In this document: positions 29,045 to 36,898 of the stretch, piece after piece
How the letters are laid out: each line of letters opens with the position of its first letter
Position numbering within the stretch: position 1 is the stretch's first letter
Assembly (NCBI GenBank): GCA_017642695.1
Contig: JAEPQD010000001.1
Span: 2,179,701-2,243,700 of the forward strand
Reading direction: 5' to 3'
Source of the DNA: Parvibaculum sp.
Lineage (GTDB): Bacteria > Pseudomonadota > Alphaproteobacteria > Parvibaculales > Parvibaculaceae
Length of the DNA stretch: 64,000 nt
Translations under genes and position numbers: made by a program
Notes under the pieces: model-generated
The model's database searches: none
Told to the model about the DNA's origin: nothing
What the model saw: the letters and a program-made list of their open reading frames with translations, nothing else

Positions 29045-30601
29045 ATGTCCGACATCAAGCTCGACGATCGCATGCCCGTGCTGGTGGGCTGCGGCCAGCT
29101 CGTCCAGAAGGAAAAGGATGTCGAGAAGGCGAAGTCGCCGATGCACCTGATGGCGGATGCGGCGGAGGCCGCCGCTGCAGATACCGGCCTCGGTAAGAAG
29201 CTCTGGACGCAGGTCGACAACGTGACGACCGTCCGCTTCATCACCGACAGTCCGGACTCCGCGCGCCTTCCCTTCGGTCGCTATCCGAACGCGGCGAAGA
29301 CGCTCGCCAATATGCTCGGCGCGAACCCGTCCAAGACCTGCTACGGGCCGACCGGCGGCAACACGCCCCAGATGCTCGTGAACCACACCGCCGAACTCAT
29401 CGCGAATGGCGAGACGGATGTCGCGCTTGTCGCGGGCTCCGAATGTTTCGGCACTATGATGCGCGCACTGGGGCAGGGGAAGACACTCCCCTGGCATGAC
29501 GAGAACCCGGGCGGCGAGCGCATCGACATCGGTTATGAAAAGGCGGGCGTCACCGACGTCGAGAAGCGCCACAAGCTTCAGTTCCCGGTCAACATCTACC
29601 CGATGTTCGAGAATGCGATCCGTGGCGCGGCGGGACGGAGCGTGAAGGACCACCAGCTCGCGGTCGGCAAGCTGATGGCACCCTTCACCGAGGTCGCCGC
29701 GAAGCATCCGCAGGCATGGTTCCCCATCGCGCGCACGCCGGAGGAAATCGCGACGCCGACCGACGACAACCGCTATGTCGGCTTCCCCTACACGAAGTAC
29801 ATGAACGCGATCATGCAGGTCGATCAGGCCGCCGCCGTCGTCATGATGTCGGTTGCGAAGGCGCGCGAACTCGGCGTGCCGCAGGAGAAGTGGGTGTTCC
29901 TGCATGGCTGCGCGGATGCGAACGACCTCTGGTTCCCGACCGAGCGCGTGAACTATCACTCCTCGCCTGCGATCCGCATGATGGGCAGGAAGGCCTTCGC
30001 CATGTCGGGCTGGAACATCGGTGAGATCGACTATTTCGATCTCTATTCCTGCTTCCCGTCGGCTGTGCAGATCGGCCGCGACGAACTCGGTATCGCAAAA
30101 GACGATCCGCGACCCCTTACCGTGACAGGCGGCCTTCCTTATTTCGGCGGGGCGGGCAACAACTACGTCATGCACTCCATCGCCACGATGATGGACAAGC
30201 TCCGCGCGAAGCCGGGCTCGAAAGGCCTCTGCACATCGAACGGCTGGTATGTGACGAAGCACGGCCTCGGCCTCTATTCGACCGAACCGCTGGCCGGCAA
30301 GTGGGAGCGCGAGAACCCTGCCACCTATCAGGCCGAGATCGACGCGGAAAAGCACCCGAAGGTTGAGGAAAAGCCGAACGGCAAGGCGAAGATCGAGACC
30401 TACACGGTCGTCCACGGGCGGAACGGCGCGGAATTCGCCATCGTCTTCGGTCGTCTGGCCGAGAACGATGCCCGCTTCGTGGCTCACACCCCGAACGACC
30501 CGGCGACCCTTGCCGACATGGTGGAGCGGGAGCAGCTTGGCCGCCCGGGCTCGGTCGTTTCGGCGGCGGATGGCAGCGTCAATATCTTCACGCCCGAATA
30601 G
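29045..30601 (+). CDS. Thiolase-like protein (acetyl-CoA acetyltransferase family)
   Basis: 518 residues of thiolase fold, of the group annotated as acetyl-CoA acetyltransferase or SCP2-type thiolase. It has DRMPVLVGCGQ at the N-terminus, ALVAGSECFGTM in the middle and EIDYFDLYSCFPSAVQIGRDELG near residue 325. The position of the nucleophilic cysteine in true thiolases reads CYGPTGGNTPQ, with no cysteine where CxSG is expected. The usual C-terminal GHPxGxSG is replaced by GGLPYFGGAGNNY. Thioester chemistry may therefore differ. The C-terminal 100 residues form an extra OB-like domain seen in this family. It is a single gene with a good SD (AGGGAGAC). Confidence 0.85.
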   Translation: MSDIKLDDRMPVLVGCGQLVQKEKDVEKAKSPMHLMADAAEAAAADTGLGKKLWTQVDNVTTVRFITDSPDSARLPFGRYPNAAKTLANMLGANPSKTCYGPTGGNTPQMLVNHTAELIANGETDVALVAGSECFGTMMRALGQGKTLPWHDENPGGERIDIGYEKAGVTDVEKRHKLQFPVNIYPMFENAIRGAAGRSVKDHQLAVGKLMAPFTEVAAKHPQAWFPIARTPEEIATPTDDNRYVGFPYTKYMNAIMQVDQAAAVVMMSVAKARELGVPQEKWVFLHGCADANDLWFPTERVNYHSSPAIRMMGRKAFAMSGWNIGEIDYFDLYSCFPSAVQIGRDELGIAKDDPRPLTVTGGLPYFGGAGNNYVMHSIATMMDKLRAKPGSKGLCTSNGWYVTKHGLGLYSTEPLAGKWERENPATYQAEIDAEKHPKVEEKPNGKAKIETYTVVHGRNGAEFAIVFGRLAENDARFVAHTPNDPATLADMVEREQLGRPGSVVSAADGSVNIFTPE

Positions 30602-30722
30602 GCGGCCGGCTCGGCGGGAGCACGGAGATCGTCATCGCGTTGTCATTTCCACCTGCCGACTCGGGCGCGCGGCGTGCTAACTTTTGATCCGAAGCAGGGT
30701 TAACAAACACGTTAGGCATCTG

Positions 30723-30752
30723 TTGACGTTGAGCATGCAAAATCCCTAGCGT
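30723..30752 (+). promoter_or_regulatory. Possible sigma-70-type promoter for PagL-like gene
   Basis: TTGACG (30723-30728), an 18-base spacer, then TAGCGT (30747-30752). The -10 sits inside an inverted repeat CCCTA/TAGGG (30744-30748 and 30757-30761), which could be an operator. Confidence 0.35.
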
Positions 30753-30806
30753 TATGTAGGGGTATGCGTGCAAGGGTCATCCAATACCGACTTTCGGGGG
30801 TTTTCC

Positions 30807-31355
30807 GTGAAAACTGAAATTATGGCGCGGCAGCTCATCGCCGGTGCGATCACTTTGTGTCTGGCAGCGGTTCTTGCGAGTCCGGCTTCTGCCTTCGTCA
30901 ACGAGGTGCGCGGCGGTGTCTACGCTCACGACGTGCTTGGTCCGGCCCATGAAAGCGATGGCGCTGACCTGACAGGTGAAATTCTTTTCGACACACCGTC
31001 CTTTCTCGAATGGGCGTTCAATCCGCGTCCGCGCCTCGGCGGAACGCTGAACTTCAATGGCGATACCAGCCTGATTTATCTGGACCCGTTCGGTTGGACG
31101 ATTGATCTCACCGACACGATCTTCGTGGACGGTAGCCTGGGCGCAGCGGTCCATGACGGTCGTATCCACGGTTCGCGGCCCGGTCAGAACCAGTATGGTT
31201 GCCGGTGGAACTTCCACGAGACGGCATCGATTGGCTATCGCATCGCACCGAACCTGTCGGTCATGGCGAGTCTCGAGCACATCTCGAATGCCGGCCTCTG
31301 CAGCGTGAACGACGGACTCACTAACGTCGGAATGCGCGTCGGCTACTCCTTCTGA
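30807..31355 (+). CDS. PagL-like acyloxyacyl hydrolase (lipid A 3-O-deacylase family)
   Basis: 182 residues, predicted outer-membrane beta-barrel. A signal peptide (LIAGAITLCLAAVLASPASAF) ends near residue 29. The C-terminus has the PagL catalytic pair in LEHISNAGL (His158, Ser160) and ends in GYSF with a terminal Phe, as outer-membrane barrels do. The third catalytic residue, a Glu in characterised PagL, is not obvious (NDGLTNVG here). GTG 30807 follows GGGGG by six bases; ATG 30822 is an alternative. Its role would be trimming acyl chains of lipid A at the cell surface. Confidence 0.8.
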   Translation: MKTEIMARQLIAGAITLCLAAVLASPASAFVNEVRGGVYAHDVLGPAHESDGADLTGEILFDTPSFLEWAFNPRPRLGGTLNFNGDTSLIYLDPFGWTIDLTDTIFVDGSLGAAVHDGRIHGSRPGQNQYGCRWNFHETASIGYRIAPNLSVMASLEHISNAGLCSVNDGLTNVGMRVGYSF

Positions 31356-31357
31356 AG

Positions 31358-31387
31358 AAAAGGCCGCCCCGAAGGGCGGCCTTTTTT
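31358..31387. terminator. Bidirectional terminator
   Basis: AAAA plus the 8-bp stem GGCCGCCC (31362-31369) and GGGCGGCC (31374-31381), loop CGAA, then six T. It ends both the PagL-like gene and the convergent DUF4870 gene. Confidence 0.9.
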
Positions 31388-31753
31388 CTACCAGAGCCAG
31401 GTTTCCGGGTCCGGAACCGGCTTGTTGTCCAGTGTCAGCATGAAGCCCTTGATCGCCCGGATCAGGAACCAGATCACGGTCAGGAAACCGAGGATGAAGC
31501 CGACGCCGATCGGCATGGTGAGGGCGCTGACGAAGGCGAAGAGCAGCCCGATCCAGAAGGTTCTGATCTGGAAGGTGTAGTGCGATGCCGCGTCCTTGCT
31601 CGCCTCACCGCGCTTCAGATAGGCGACGATCAGCCCGGCAATGGCGGTAATACCCACCGCAAGGCTGACGAAATAGAGAATATAGACAAGCTTTGGCGCG
31701 TCGAACTCGCCGGCCGGCGCCGGTTGCGTGACGGGCGGTCGTGTCTCGCTCAT
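31388..31753 (-). CDS. DUF4870-like small membrane protein
   Basis: 121 residues. After a Pro-rich 20-residue start come three hydrophobic stretches (about 22-45, 68-80 and 84-102) with KRGEASKDAASHYTFQIRTFW between, a pattern common in DUF4870 and related proteins in which a soluble loop joins membrane helices. The function of the family is unknown. It is encoded alone; upstream is the divergent lipoprotein gene. Confidence 0.75.
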   Translation of the reverse strand: MSETRPPVTQPAPAGEFDAPKLVYILYFVSLAVGITAIAGLIVAYLKRGEASKDAASHYTFQIRTFWIGLLFAFVSALTMPIGVGFILGFLTVIWFLIRAIKGFMLTLDNKPVPDPETWLW

Positions 31754-31887
31754 GGGGGCCTCCTCCGCTGGAATCGCTGCGACAAGGCTAGCGCTTCGTG
31801 GGAGCGATACCCAACACCCCTTTTTTATCGGCTTTCGCTCATCCGGCGGCTAGGATTGCCTCTCCTGCGGGTGAGGAAGAAACATAC

Positions 31888-32619
31888 ATGAAGACCATTC
31901 GGAAGCTTGCGATCGTACTTGCGGCCGCCGCGTTGACCTTGACTGTTGCTGGCTGCGGCACCGTGACAATGGATCAGGCCGCGAGGCAGACGACCGGCAA
32001 TCCGCCGGTTGTTGGTGCTGAAATTGCGGGGCCGGGTACGATCCTGCAGCCTCTGCCGACGGGTGCCCTGCTACTGTCCGAGCCGGCTGATGGCACCGCC
32101 TTCGAACGGAATCTCGCCACTTGCCGGGCCTTCTTTCGGACTTTGCCTTCGACGGAAACGGTCAGGGCGGAAAGCCCAGTCGCTCCCAACCTGATTGCGA
32201 CGCGCTGGTTGAGTTCGAAATCGACGGTGGGTTCTCGCGATTGTACCCGCCTTGTCAACGAATACGATTATCCGCGTGCGGCGGCCCTTCTGAAATCCAT
32301 CGGGCACGGTGGCTCCAAGGGACCCGTTTTTGTCGGCTATCTCGGAAACTCCTACATCGCCGTAAGCGGTTCGTCCTATACCGATGGCGAACTCGACGAC
32401 TTCGTCGGCAGTTGGGCAAAGACGATCATCAAGGCGAACGAGGAATACGCGAAACTCAACCTCTCGGGCGATGTTCTGCTCGCTTCACCTTCGACGCCTT
32501 ATGACAAGCCCATTCGGAAGGCGTCCGGACTCGAACTCATCCTGATTGGCGTTCTGAAGACGGCCGCGGAGCTGCTCTATCCCCTGGCCGTCATCACAAC
32601 GAACCTGGCCGGGCAGTGA
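31888..32619 (+). CDS. Predicted lipoprotein of unknown function
   Basis: 243 residues. The signal peptide ends in a lipobox, TVAGC, at residues 19-23, so the mature protein is anchored by Cys23. The remainder has no family I recognise: a Pro/Gly-rich linker, then FERNLATCRAFFRTLP, a middle region with GYLGNSYIAVSGSSYTDGELDDFVGSW and a hydrophobic C-terminus (LELILIGVLKTAAELLYPLAVI). ATG 31888 follows GAGGAAGAAAC. It is divergent from the DUF4870 gene. Confidence 0.7.
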   Translation: MKTIRKLAIVLAAAALTLTVAGCGTVTMDQAARQTTGNPPVVGAEIAGPGTILQPLPTGALLLSEPADGTAFERNLATCRAFFRTLPSTETVRAESPVAPNLIATRWLSSKSTVGSRDCTRLVNEYDYPRAAALLKSIGHGGSKGPVFVGYLGNSYIAVSGSSYTDGELDDFVGSWAKTIIKANEEYAKLNLSGDVLLASPSTPYDKPIRKASGLELILIGVLKTAAELLYPLAVITTNLAGQ

Positions 32620-32702
32620 GGGTGCTCCCTTCGCCTCTCTTGCAATCGGGAGCGGCCTCGCCGACAAACGGGCATCCAGAAACTGAGACCCGGTGACGAA
32701 AC

Positions 32703-33284
32703 ATGCCCACCATCTACATGATCCGCCACGGCGAGGCCGCCGCCGGCTGGGACGCCGACACCGATCCCGGCCTCTCGGACAAGGGCCGCGCGCAGGCGGA
32801 GGCCGTCGCGGGCGAGATCGAGAAGCGGGTCGGTAAGAAGCTCCCGATCCTCTCGTCTCCCTTGCGCCGCTGCCGCGAGACGGCGATGCCGCTCTCCCGG
32901 ACATGGGCCTGTGAGCCCGTCATCGAAACGCGCGTTGCCGAAATCCCGTCGCCCATCGAGGATCTCGATGCGCGCGGACCCTGGCTCCGCCGGCTCATGA
33001 GCGGGACGTGGAGGGAAGCACTGACGCCGGAGAACACAGGCGGCGGCAAGGTCGATCTCGCGGGCTGGCGGCAGTCCGTCGTTGATGCGTTGACGGACCT
33101 GCCCGGCGACACTGTGATCTTCTCGCACTTCATCGCGATCAACGTCGCGGCGGGTGCGGCAACCGGCGACGACCGCCTCGTCACCTTCCGCCCGGACAAC
33201 TGCTCGGTCACCGTCTTCGAGACGATGGGCGGCAACCTCACGCTCGTCGAGCAGGGCCGCGAGGCGGAGACGAAGGTGAACTGA
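32703..33284 (+). CDS. Histidine phosphatase family protein (SixA/GpmB-like)
   Basis: 193 residues. The catalytic motif IRHGEAAAG is near residue 7. The second arginine is in SSPLRRCRETA, and the second histidine in IFSHFIAINV near residue 140. This is the branch 1 histidine phosphatase fold. The substrate could be a phosphosugar, a nucleotide or a phosphohistidine protein. It lies 54 bases upstream of nnr on the same strand. Confidence 0.88.
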   Translation: MPTIYMIRHGEAAAGWDADTDPGLSDKGRAQAEAVAGEIEKRVGKKLPILSSPLRRCRETAMPLSRTWACEPVIETRVAEIPSPIEDLDARGPWLRRLMSGTWREALTPENTGGGKVDLAGWRQSVVDALTDLPGDTVIFSHFIAINVAAGAATGDDRLVTFRPDNCSVTVFETMGGNLTLVEQGREAETKVN

Positions 33285-33338
33285 TGGCGCCCCGAAATCA
33301 TCAATTCCTCGCCGCAATCGCGCGGCTATGATGGGGCC

Positions 33339-34841
33339 ATGATCACGCCCGCCGATTCCCTTGAACTCCTCTCCGTCGCCGAGATGAGCCGCGCCGACGC
33401 GCTCACCATCGAGCGTGGCACGCCGGGCATCGCCCTTATGGAGAATGCCGGCCGTGCCGTGGCGGAGGCGGTCGTCGGGCGCTTCCCGGCGGGTCCCGTC
33501 TCCGTGCTCTGCGGGCCGGGCAACAATGGCGGCGACGGTTTCGTCGTCGCGCGTCTTCTCGCGGAGCGCGGCTGGCCGGTCTCGCTTTTTCTGCTCGGCG
33601 CTCGCAATGCGCTGAAGGGCGATGCGGCGCTCGCAGCTGACCGCTGGACGGGCCCGGTTCATCCGCTGACCGGCGATGCCGGCCGTGGTGCTGCGCTCGT
33701 CGTCGACGCCATCTTCGGTGCCGGTCTCGCGCGCGACGTGGAAGGGGCGGCTGCGCAGGCAATCGAACGCATCGGCAAGAGCGGGACACCCGTCGTCGCG
33801 ATCGACGTGCCGACCGGCGTTGACGGCGATACCGGCAGGGTGCGCGGCACCGCGTTCGGCGCCACGCTCACCGTTACCTTCTTTCGTGCAAAGCCGGGGC
33901 ACTTGCTTCTGCCGGGACGGCTCCAGTGCGGCGAGGTGCAGGTTGCGGACATCGGCATCCCGGCTTCGGCCCTGGAAGAGATCGCGCCACAGACTTTCCT
34001 GAACGAACCGCCGCTCTGGACCGCCGCCTTTCCGCGCCCGCGGCTCGACAGCCACAAATACACGAAAGGCCACGCCGTCGTCGTCTCGGGCGGTGCTGCG
34101 CAGACGGGCGCCGCGCGTCTCGCCGCTCGCGGCGCGCTTCGGGCGGGCGCGGGTCTCGTCACCGTCGCCTCGCCGCCCTCGGCCATGCTCGTCAACGCGG
34201 CGCATCTCACCTCGATCATGCTTCAGCCCTTCGACGGGGCGGATGCGCTGACGGCGATCCTTGAGGACAAGCGCAAGAACGCGCTGCTCATCGGCCCCGG
34301 CGCGGGGGTCGGCTGGGAGACGCGCGACAATGTGCTCGCAGTGCTTCTCTCCGGCGCGGCCATTGTGCTCGATGCCGACGCGCTCACATCCTTTGCGGAA
34401 ATCCCGCGCGACCTTTTCGTTGCCATCAAGGGCTACTTCGCGGGCCCCGTCGTCATGACGCCGCATGAGGGCGAGTTCGCGCGCCTCTTCCCGAAGATTG
34501 CGGAAGAGGGGGGCTCGAAGCTCGAACGCGCCCGCAAGGCGGCTGCCGAGGCCGCCGCCGTCGTCGTCCTCAAGGGCGCGGACACGGTGGTCGCCGCACC
34601 GGACGGGCGAGCCGCCGTCGCCCGCAACGCAGGCCCCGAACTCGCCACTGCCGGCTCTGGAGACGTGTTGGGGGGCATCATCCTCGGCCTGCTGGCGCAG
34701 GGCATGCCGCCCTTCGAGGCGGCCTGTGCGGGTGTCTGGCTCCATGGCGAGGCGGGCGATTGCTTCGGCCCCGGCCTCATCTCCGAGGATCTGCCGGAAA
34801 TGCTCCCCGCCGTCCTCCGGGAGCTTCTTCGGGCTCTTTGA
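33339..34841 (+). CDS. nnr: Bifunctional NAD(P)H-hydrate epimerase / dehydratase
   Basis: 500-residue metabolite-repair enzyme. The N-terminal YjeF-type epimerase domain (about 1-215) has GPGNNGGDGFVVAR and IDVPTGVDGDTG. The C-terminal ADP/ATP-dependent dehydratase domain, of the ribokinase fold, has GPGAGVGWE, VVMTPHEGEFARL and NAGPELATAGSGDVLGG, with the catalytic Asp in AGSGD. It epimerises and dehydrates damaged NAD(P)HX back to NAD(P)H. It is followed by tRNA-Leu. Confidence 0.95.
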   Translation: MITPADSLELLSVAEMSRADALTIERGTPGIALMENAGRAVAEAVVGRFPAGPVSVLCGPGNNGGDGFVVARLLAERGWPVSLFLLGARNALKGDAALAADRWTGPVHPLTGDAGRGAALVVDAIFGAGLARDVEGAAAQAIERIGKSGTPVVAIDVPTGVDGDTGRVRGTAFGATLTVTFFRAKPGHLLLPGRLQCGEVQVADIGIPASALEEIAPQTFLNEPPLWTAAFPRPRLDSHKYTKGHAVVVSGGAAQTGAARLAARGALRAGAGLVTVASPPSAMLVNAAHLTSIMLQPFDGADALTAILEDKRKNALLIGPGAGVGWETRDNVLAVLLSGAAIVLDADALTSFAEIPRDLFVAIKGYFAGPVVMTPHEGEFARLFPKIAEEGGSKLERARKAAAEAAAVVVLKGADTVVAAPDGRAAVARNAGPELATAGSGDVLGGIILGLLAQGMPPFEAACAGVWLHGEAGDCFGPGLISEDLPEMLPAVLRELLRAL

Positions 34842-34955
34842 GCCCCCTTGGGAGGAAACCACGGCTTTTGCTGGCAATCGCCCGGTGCCCTTGATATAGA
34901 GAGCGCCAATTTGGGGACCGGCCGGCCTTTGAAGGGCTACGCCAGAGCCCTTCTC

Positions 34956-35040
<85 letters not shown>

Positions 35041-35073
35041 GGCCGGAAGCCCGGCAAATAAACGGATTGGATG

Positions 35074-36603
35074 ATGCAGGTCACGGTTACGAACGCGGAC
35101 GGTTTGAAGCGCGAATTGAAAATTCAGGTCCCGGCTCAGGACCTGGAGGCGAAACTCGGTGCGAAGTTGGACGAGATGAAGGGCCAGGTCCGGCTCAAGG
35201 GCTTCCGCCCGGGCAAGGTGCCGGTCAGCCACCTTCGCAAGACCTTCGGCAAGCAGGTCATGGGCGACGTCATTCAGGAGACCGTCGGCGAAACCAGCCA
35301 GAAGGCGATAGAGGATGAGTCGCTGCGCCCTGCGTTCCAGCCCTCGATCGATCTCGAAGGCGAAATCCAGGACGTCATCGACGGCAAGTCGGACCTCACC
35401 TTTAAGATGAGTTTCGAGGTTATCCCCTCCTTCGAACTGGCTGATTTTTCAAAGCTTTCCTTGGAGCGTCTGACGGCTGAGGTAAAGGATGAGGACATCG
35501 AAGAGTCCCTCAAGCGCCTCGCTGAGAACCAGAAGAACTTCGAGCCCCGTGAAGAAGGCGCCAAGGCCGAAGAGGGCGATCTCCTGACGCTCGACTTCGT
35601 CGGCAAGATTGACGGTGAAGCCTTCGAGGGAGGCTCCGCCGAGGATGCCAATCTCGAGATCGGCTCCGGCCGCTTCATTCCCGGTTTCGAGGAACAGCTC
35701 GTCGGCGCGAAAGCGGGCGACGACGTCGTGGTGAAAGTCACCTTCCCCGAGGAATACGGCGCCGAACATCTCGCCGGCAAGGATGCGGTCTTCGAGGTCA
35801 AGGTGAAGGAAGTGAAGGCCCCCGCCGAGGTGAAGCTCGACGACGAACTGGCCAAGCGCTTCGGCCTTGAGAGCATGGAAAAGCTCCGCGAGGCGCTTGC
35901 CGAACAGATGAAGGGCGAGTACGCCCGCATGTCCCGCCAGCACCTGAAGCGGGCGATGCTGGACAAGCTCGACGAACTCCACGACTTCGAACTGCCGCCG
36001 ACCATGGTTGAGCAGGAATTCAATCAGATCTGGCATCAGTTCGAGCACGAGCTGCAGCACCAGAACAAGACCGCCGCCGATCTCGATGAGCCGGAAGAGG
36101 AAGTCCGGGCCGAGTACCGCAAGATCGCTGAGCGCCGCGTACGTCTCGGTCTTCTTCTCGCCGAAGTCGGCGACAAGAACAGCATTTCCGTCACGGACCA
36201 GGAACTGAACCAGGCACTCGCCGAGCGCGCCCGCCAGTTCCCCGGTCAGGAGCGGCAGCTCTATCAGTACTATCAGCAGAACCCGCAAGCCGTGCAGGAA
36301 CTGCGCGCGCCGATCTTCGAGGACAAGGTCGTCGATTTCATCGCCGAGTTGGCCGATGTGCAGGACAAGGTGGTGAGCCGCGACGAACTCTTCACCGATC
36401 CGGATGCCGACGAGCACGACCATCATGATCATCACGATCATGATCATGATCATGACCACGGCGACGAGAAGCCGGCGAAAAAGGCCGCCGCCAAGAAACC
36501 TGCCGCCAAAAAAGCCGCAGCTGGAAAGGACGCGGGCGACAAGAAGCCCGCCGCCAAGAAGGCTCCGGCAAAGAAGACGGCTGCCAAGAAGAAAGACGAC
36601 TGA
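35074..36603 (+). CDS. tig: Trigger factor (ribosome-associated chaperone and prolyl isomerase)
   Basis: 509 residues, against about 430-450 for the usual family member. The N-terminal ribosome-binding domain has GFRPGKVPVSHLRKTFGK. The FKBP-type isomerase domain (about 160-245) starts EEGDLLTLDFVGKIDGEAFEGG. The helical C-domain runs to about residue 440. An extra tail then begins: residues 446-465 alternate Asp and His (nine His), and 466-509 is Lys/Ala/Pro-rich with KKAAAKKPAAKK-type repeats. ATG 35074 gives the usual MQVTVTN; ATG 35071 adds one Met. Confidence 0.96.
   Translation: MQVTVTNADGLKRELKIQVPAQDLEAKLGAKLDEMKGQVRLKGFRPGKVPVSHLRKTFGKQVMGDVIQETVGETSQKAIEDESLRPAFQPSIDLEGEIQDVIDGKSDLTFKMSFEVIPSFELADFSKLSLERLTAEVKDEDIEESLKRLAENQKNFEPREEGAKAEEGDLLTLDFVGKIDGEAFEGGSAEDANLEIGSGRFIPGFEEQLVGAKAGDDVVVKVTFPEEYGAEHLAGKDAVFEVKVKEVKAPAEVKLDDELAKRFGLESMEKLREALAEQMKGEYARMSRQHLKRAMLDKLDELHDFELPPTMVEQEFNQIWHQFEHELQHQNKTAADLDEPEEEVRAEYRKIAERRVRLGLLLAEVGDKNSISVTDQELNQALAERARQFPGQERQLYQYYQQNPQAVQELRAPIFEDKVVDFIAELADVQDKVVSRDELFTDPDADEHDHHDHHDHDHDHDHGDEKPAKKAAAKKPAAKKAAAGKDAGDKKPAAKKAPAKKTAAKKKDD
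36421..36456 (+). repeat. GATCAT/CATGAT short tandem repeat in tig
   Basis: Imperfect hexanucleotide repeat (CATCATGATCATCACGATCA, then TGATCATGATCATGACC) coding for the His/Asp run. Unit length is a multiple of three, so slippage would lengthen or shorten the metal-binding stretch without a frameshift. Confidence 0.7.
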
Positions 36604-36627
36604 GCGGCTTGGCCGCTGTCATCTGAC

Positions 36628-36660
36628 AAGGCCCGGAGTTGTCTCCGGGCCTTTTGTTTT
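36628..36660 (+). terminator. Terminator of tig
   Basis: An 11-bp stem (36628-36638 with 36643-36653), loop TTGT, then CTTTTGTTTT, 25 bases after the tig stop. Confidence 0.9.
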
Positions 36661-36699
36661 CCGGTTCCGAATTGCGGCGAAAAAGTGATGCGCCTGCAT

Positions 36700-36898
36700 T
36701 AAGGTTTCGTTAGCAAAAAACTTTGCGCCCAGACGAAAAAACCTGTTGCACGGACTCGGCGATACCTATATCCCCGCGCATCACAAGACGCACACGCACG
36801 TGCCGCTGGCCCATTGTAGGTTTATGCAACGACGTAAAGCGTCCTTTTTGGATCACGCCGGCAAATGGAAACGCCGGGTCTGAAAAAGGGTGTTTACG
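36700..36898 (+). promoter_or_regulatory. Leader region of the ornithine decarboxylase gene (speF-type candidate)
   Basis: About 200 bases between the tig terminator and the decarboxylase start. A cis-regulatory RNA motif (speF) has been described upstream of ornithine decarboxylase genes in alphaproteobacteria; this leader is a candidate member by position. It holds an open frame that ends 15 bases before the decarboxylase ATG, and a small hairpin GACG-TAAAG-CGTC (36831-36843) followed by CTTTTTGG that could act as a weak attenuator. Confidence 0.5.
36746..36883 (+). CDS. Candidate leader peptide of ornithine decarboxylase (SpeFL-like)
   Basis: A 45-codon open frame from TTG 36746 to TGA 36881-36883. 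Residues 8-25 read YIPAHHKTHTHVPLAHCR. The core T-H-V-P-L-A-H resembles T-H-I-M-M-F-A-H of the E. coli SpeFL arrest peptide, which senses ornithine and controls speF; the motif sits at nearly the same distance from the start in both. Codons up to the motif have GC-rich third positions. Weak points: the start is TTG, there is no convincing ribosome site, and the resemblance is short. The frame is open back to 36689, so a different start is possible. Confidence 0.35.
   Translation: MHGLGDTYIPAHHKTHTHVPLAHCRFMQRRKASFLDHAGKWKRRV

Noticed and set aside
36421..36456. GATCAT repeats considered as a CRISPR-like or regulatory repeat
   Set aside because: They are inside the tig coding frame and simply encode the His/Asp run.
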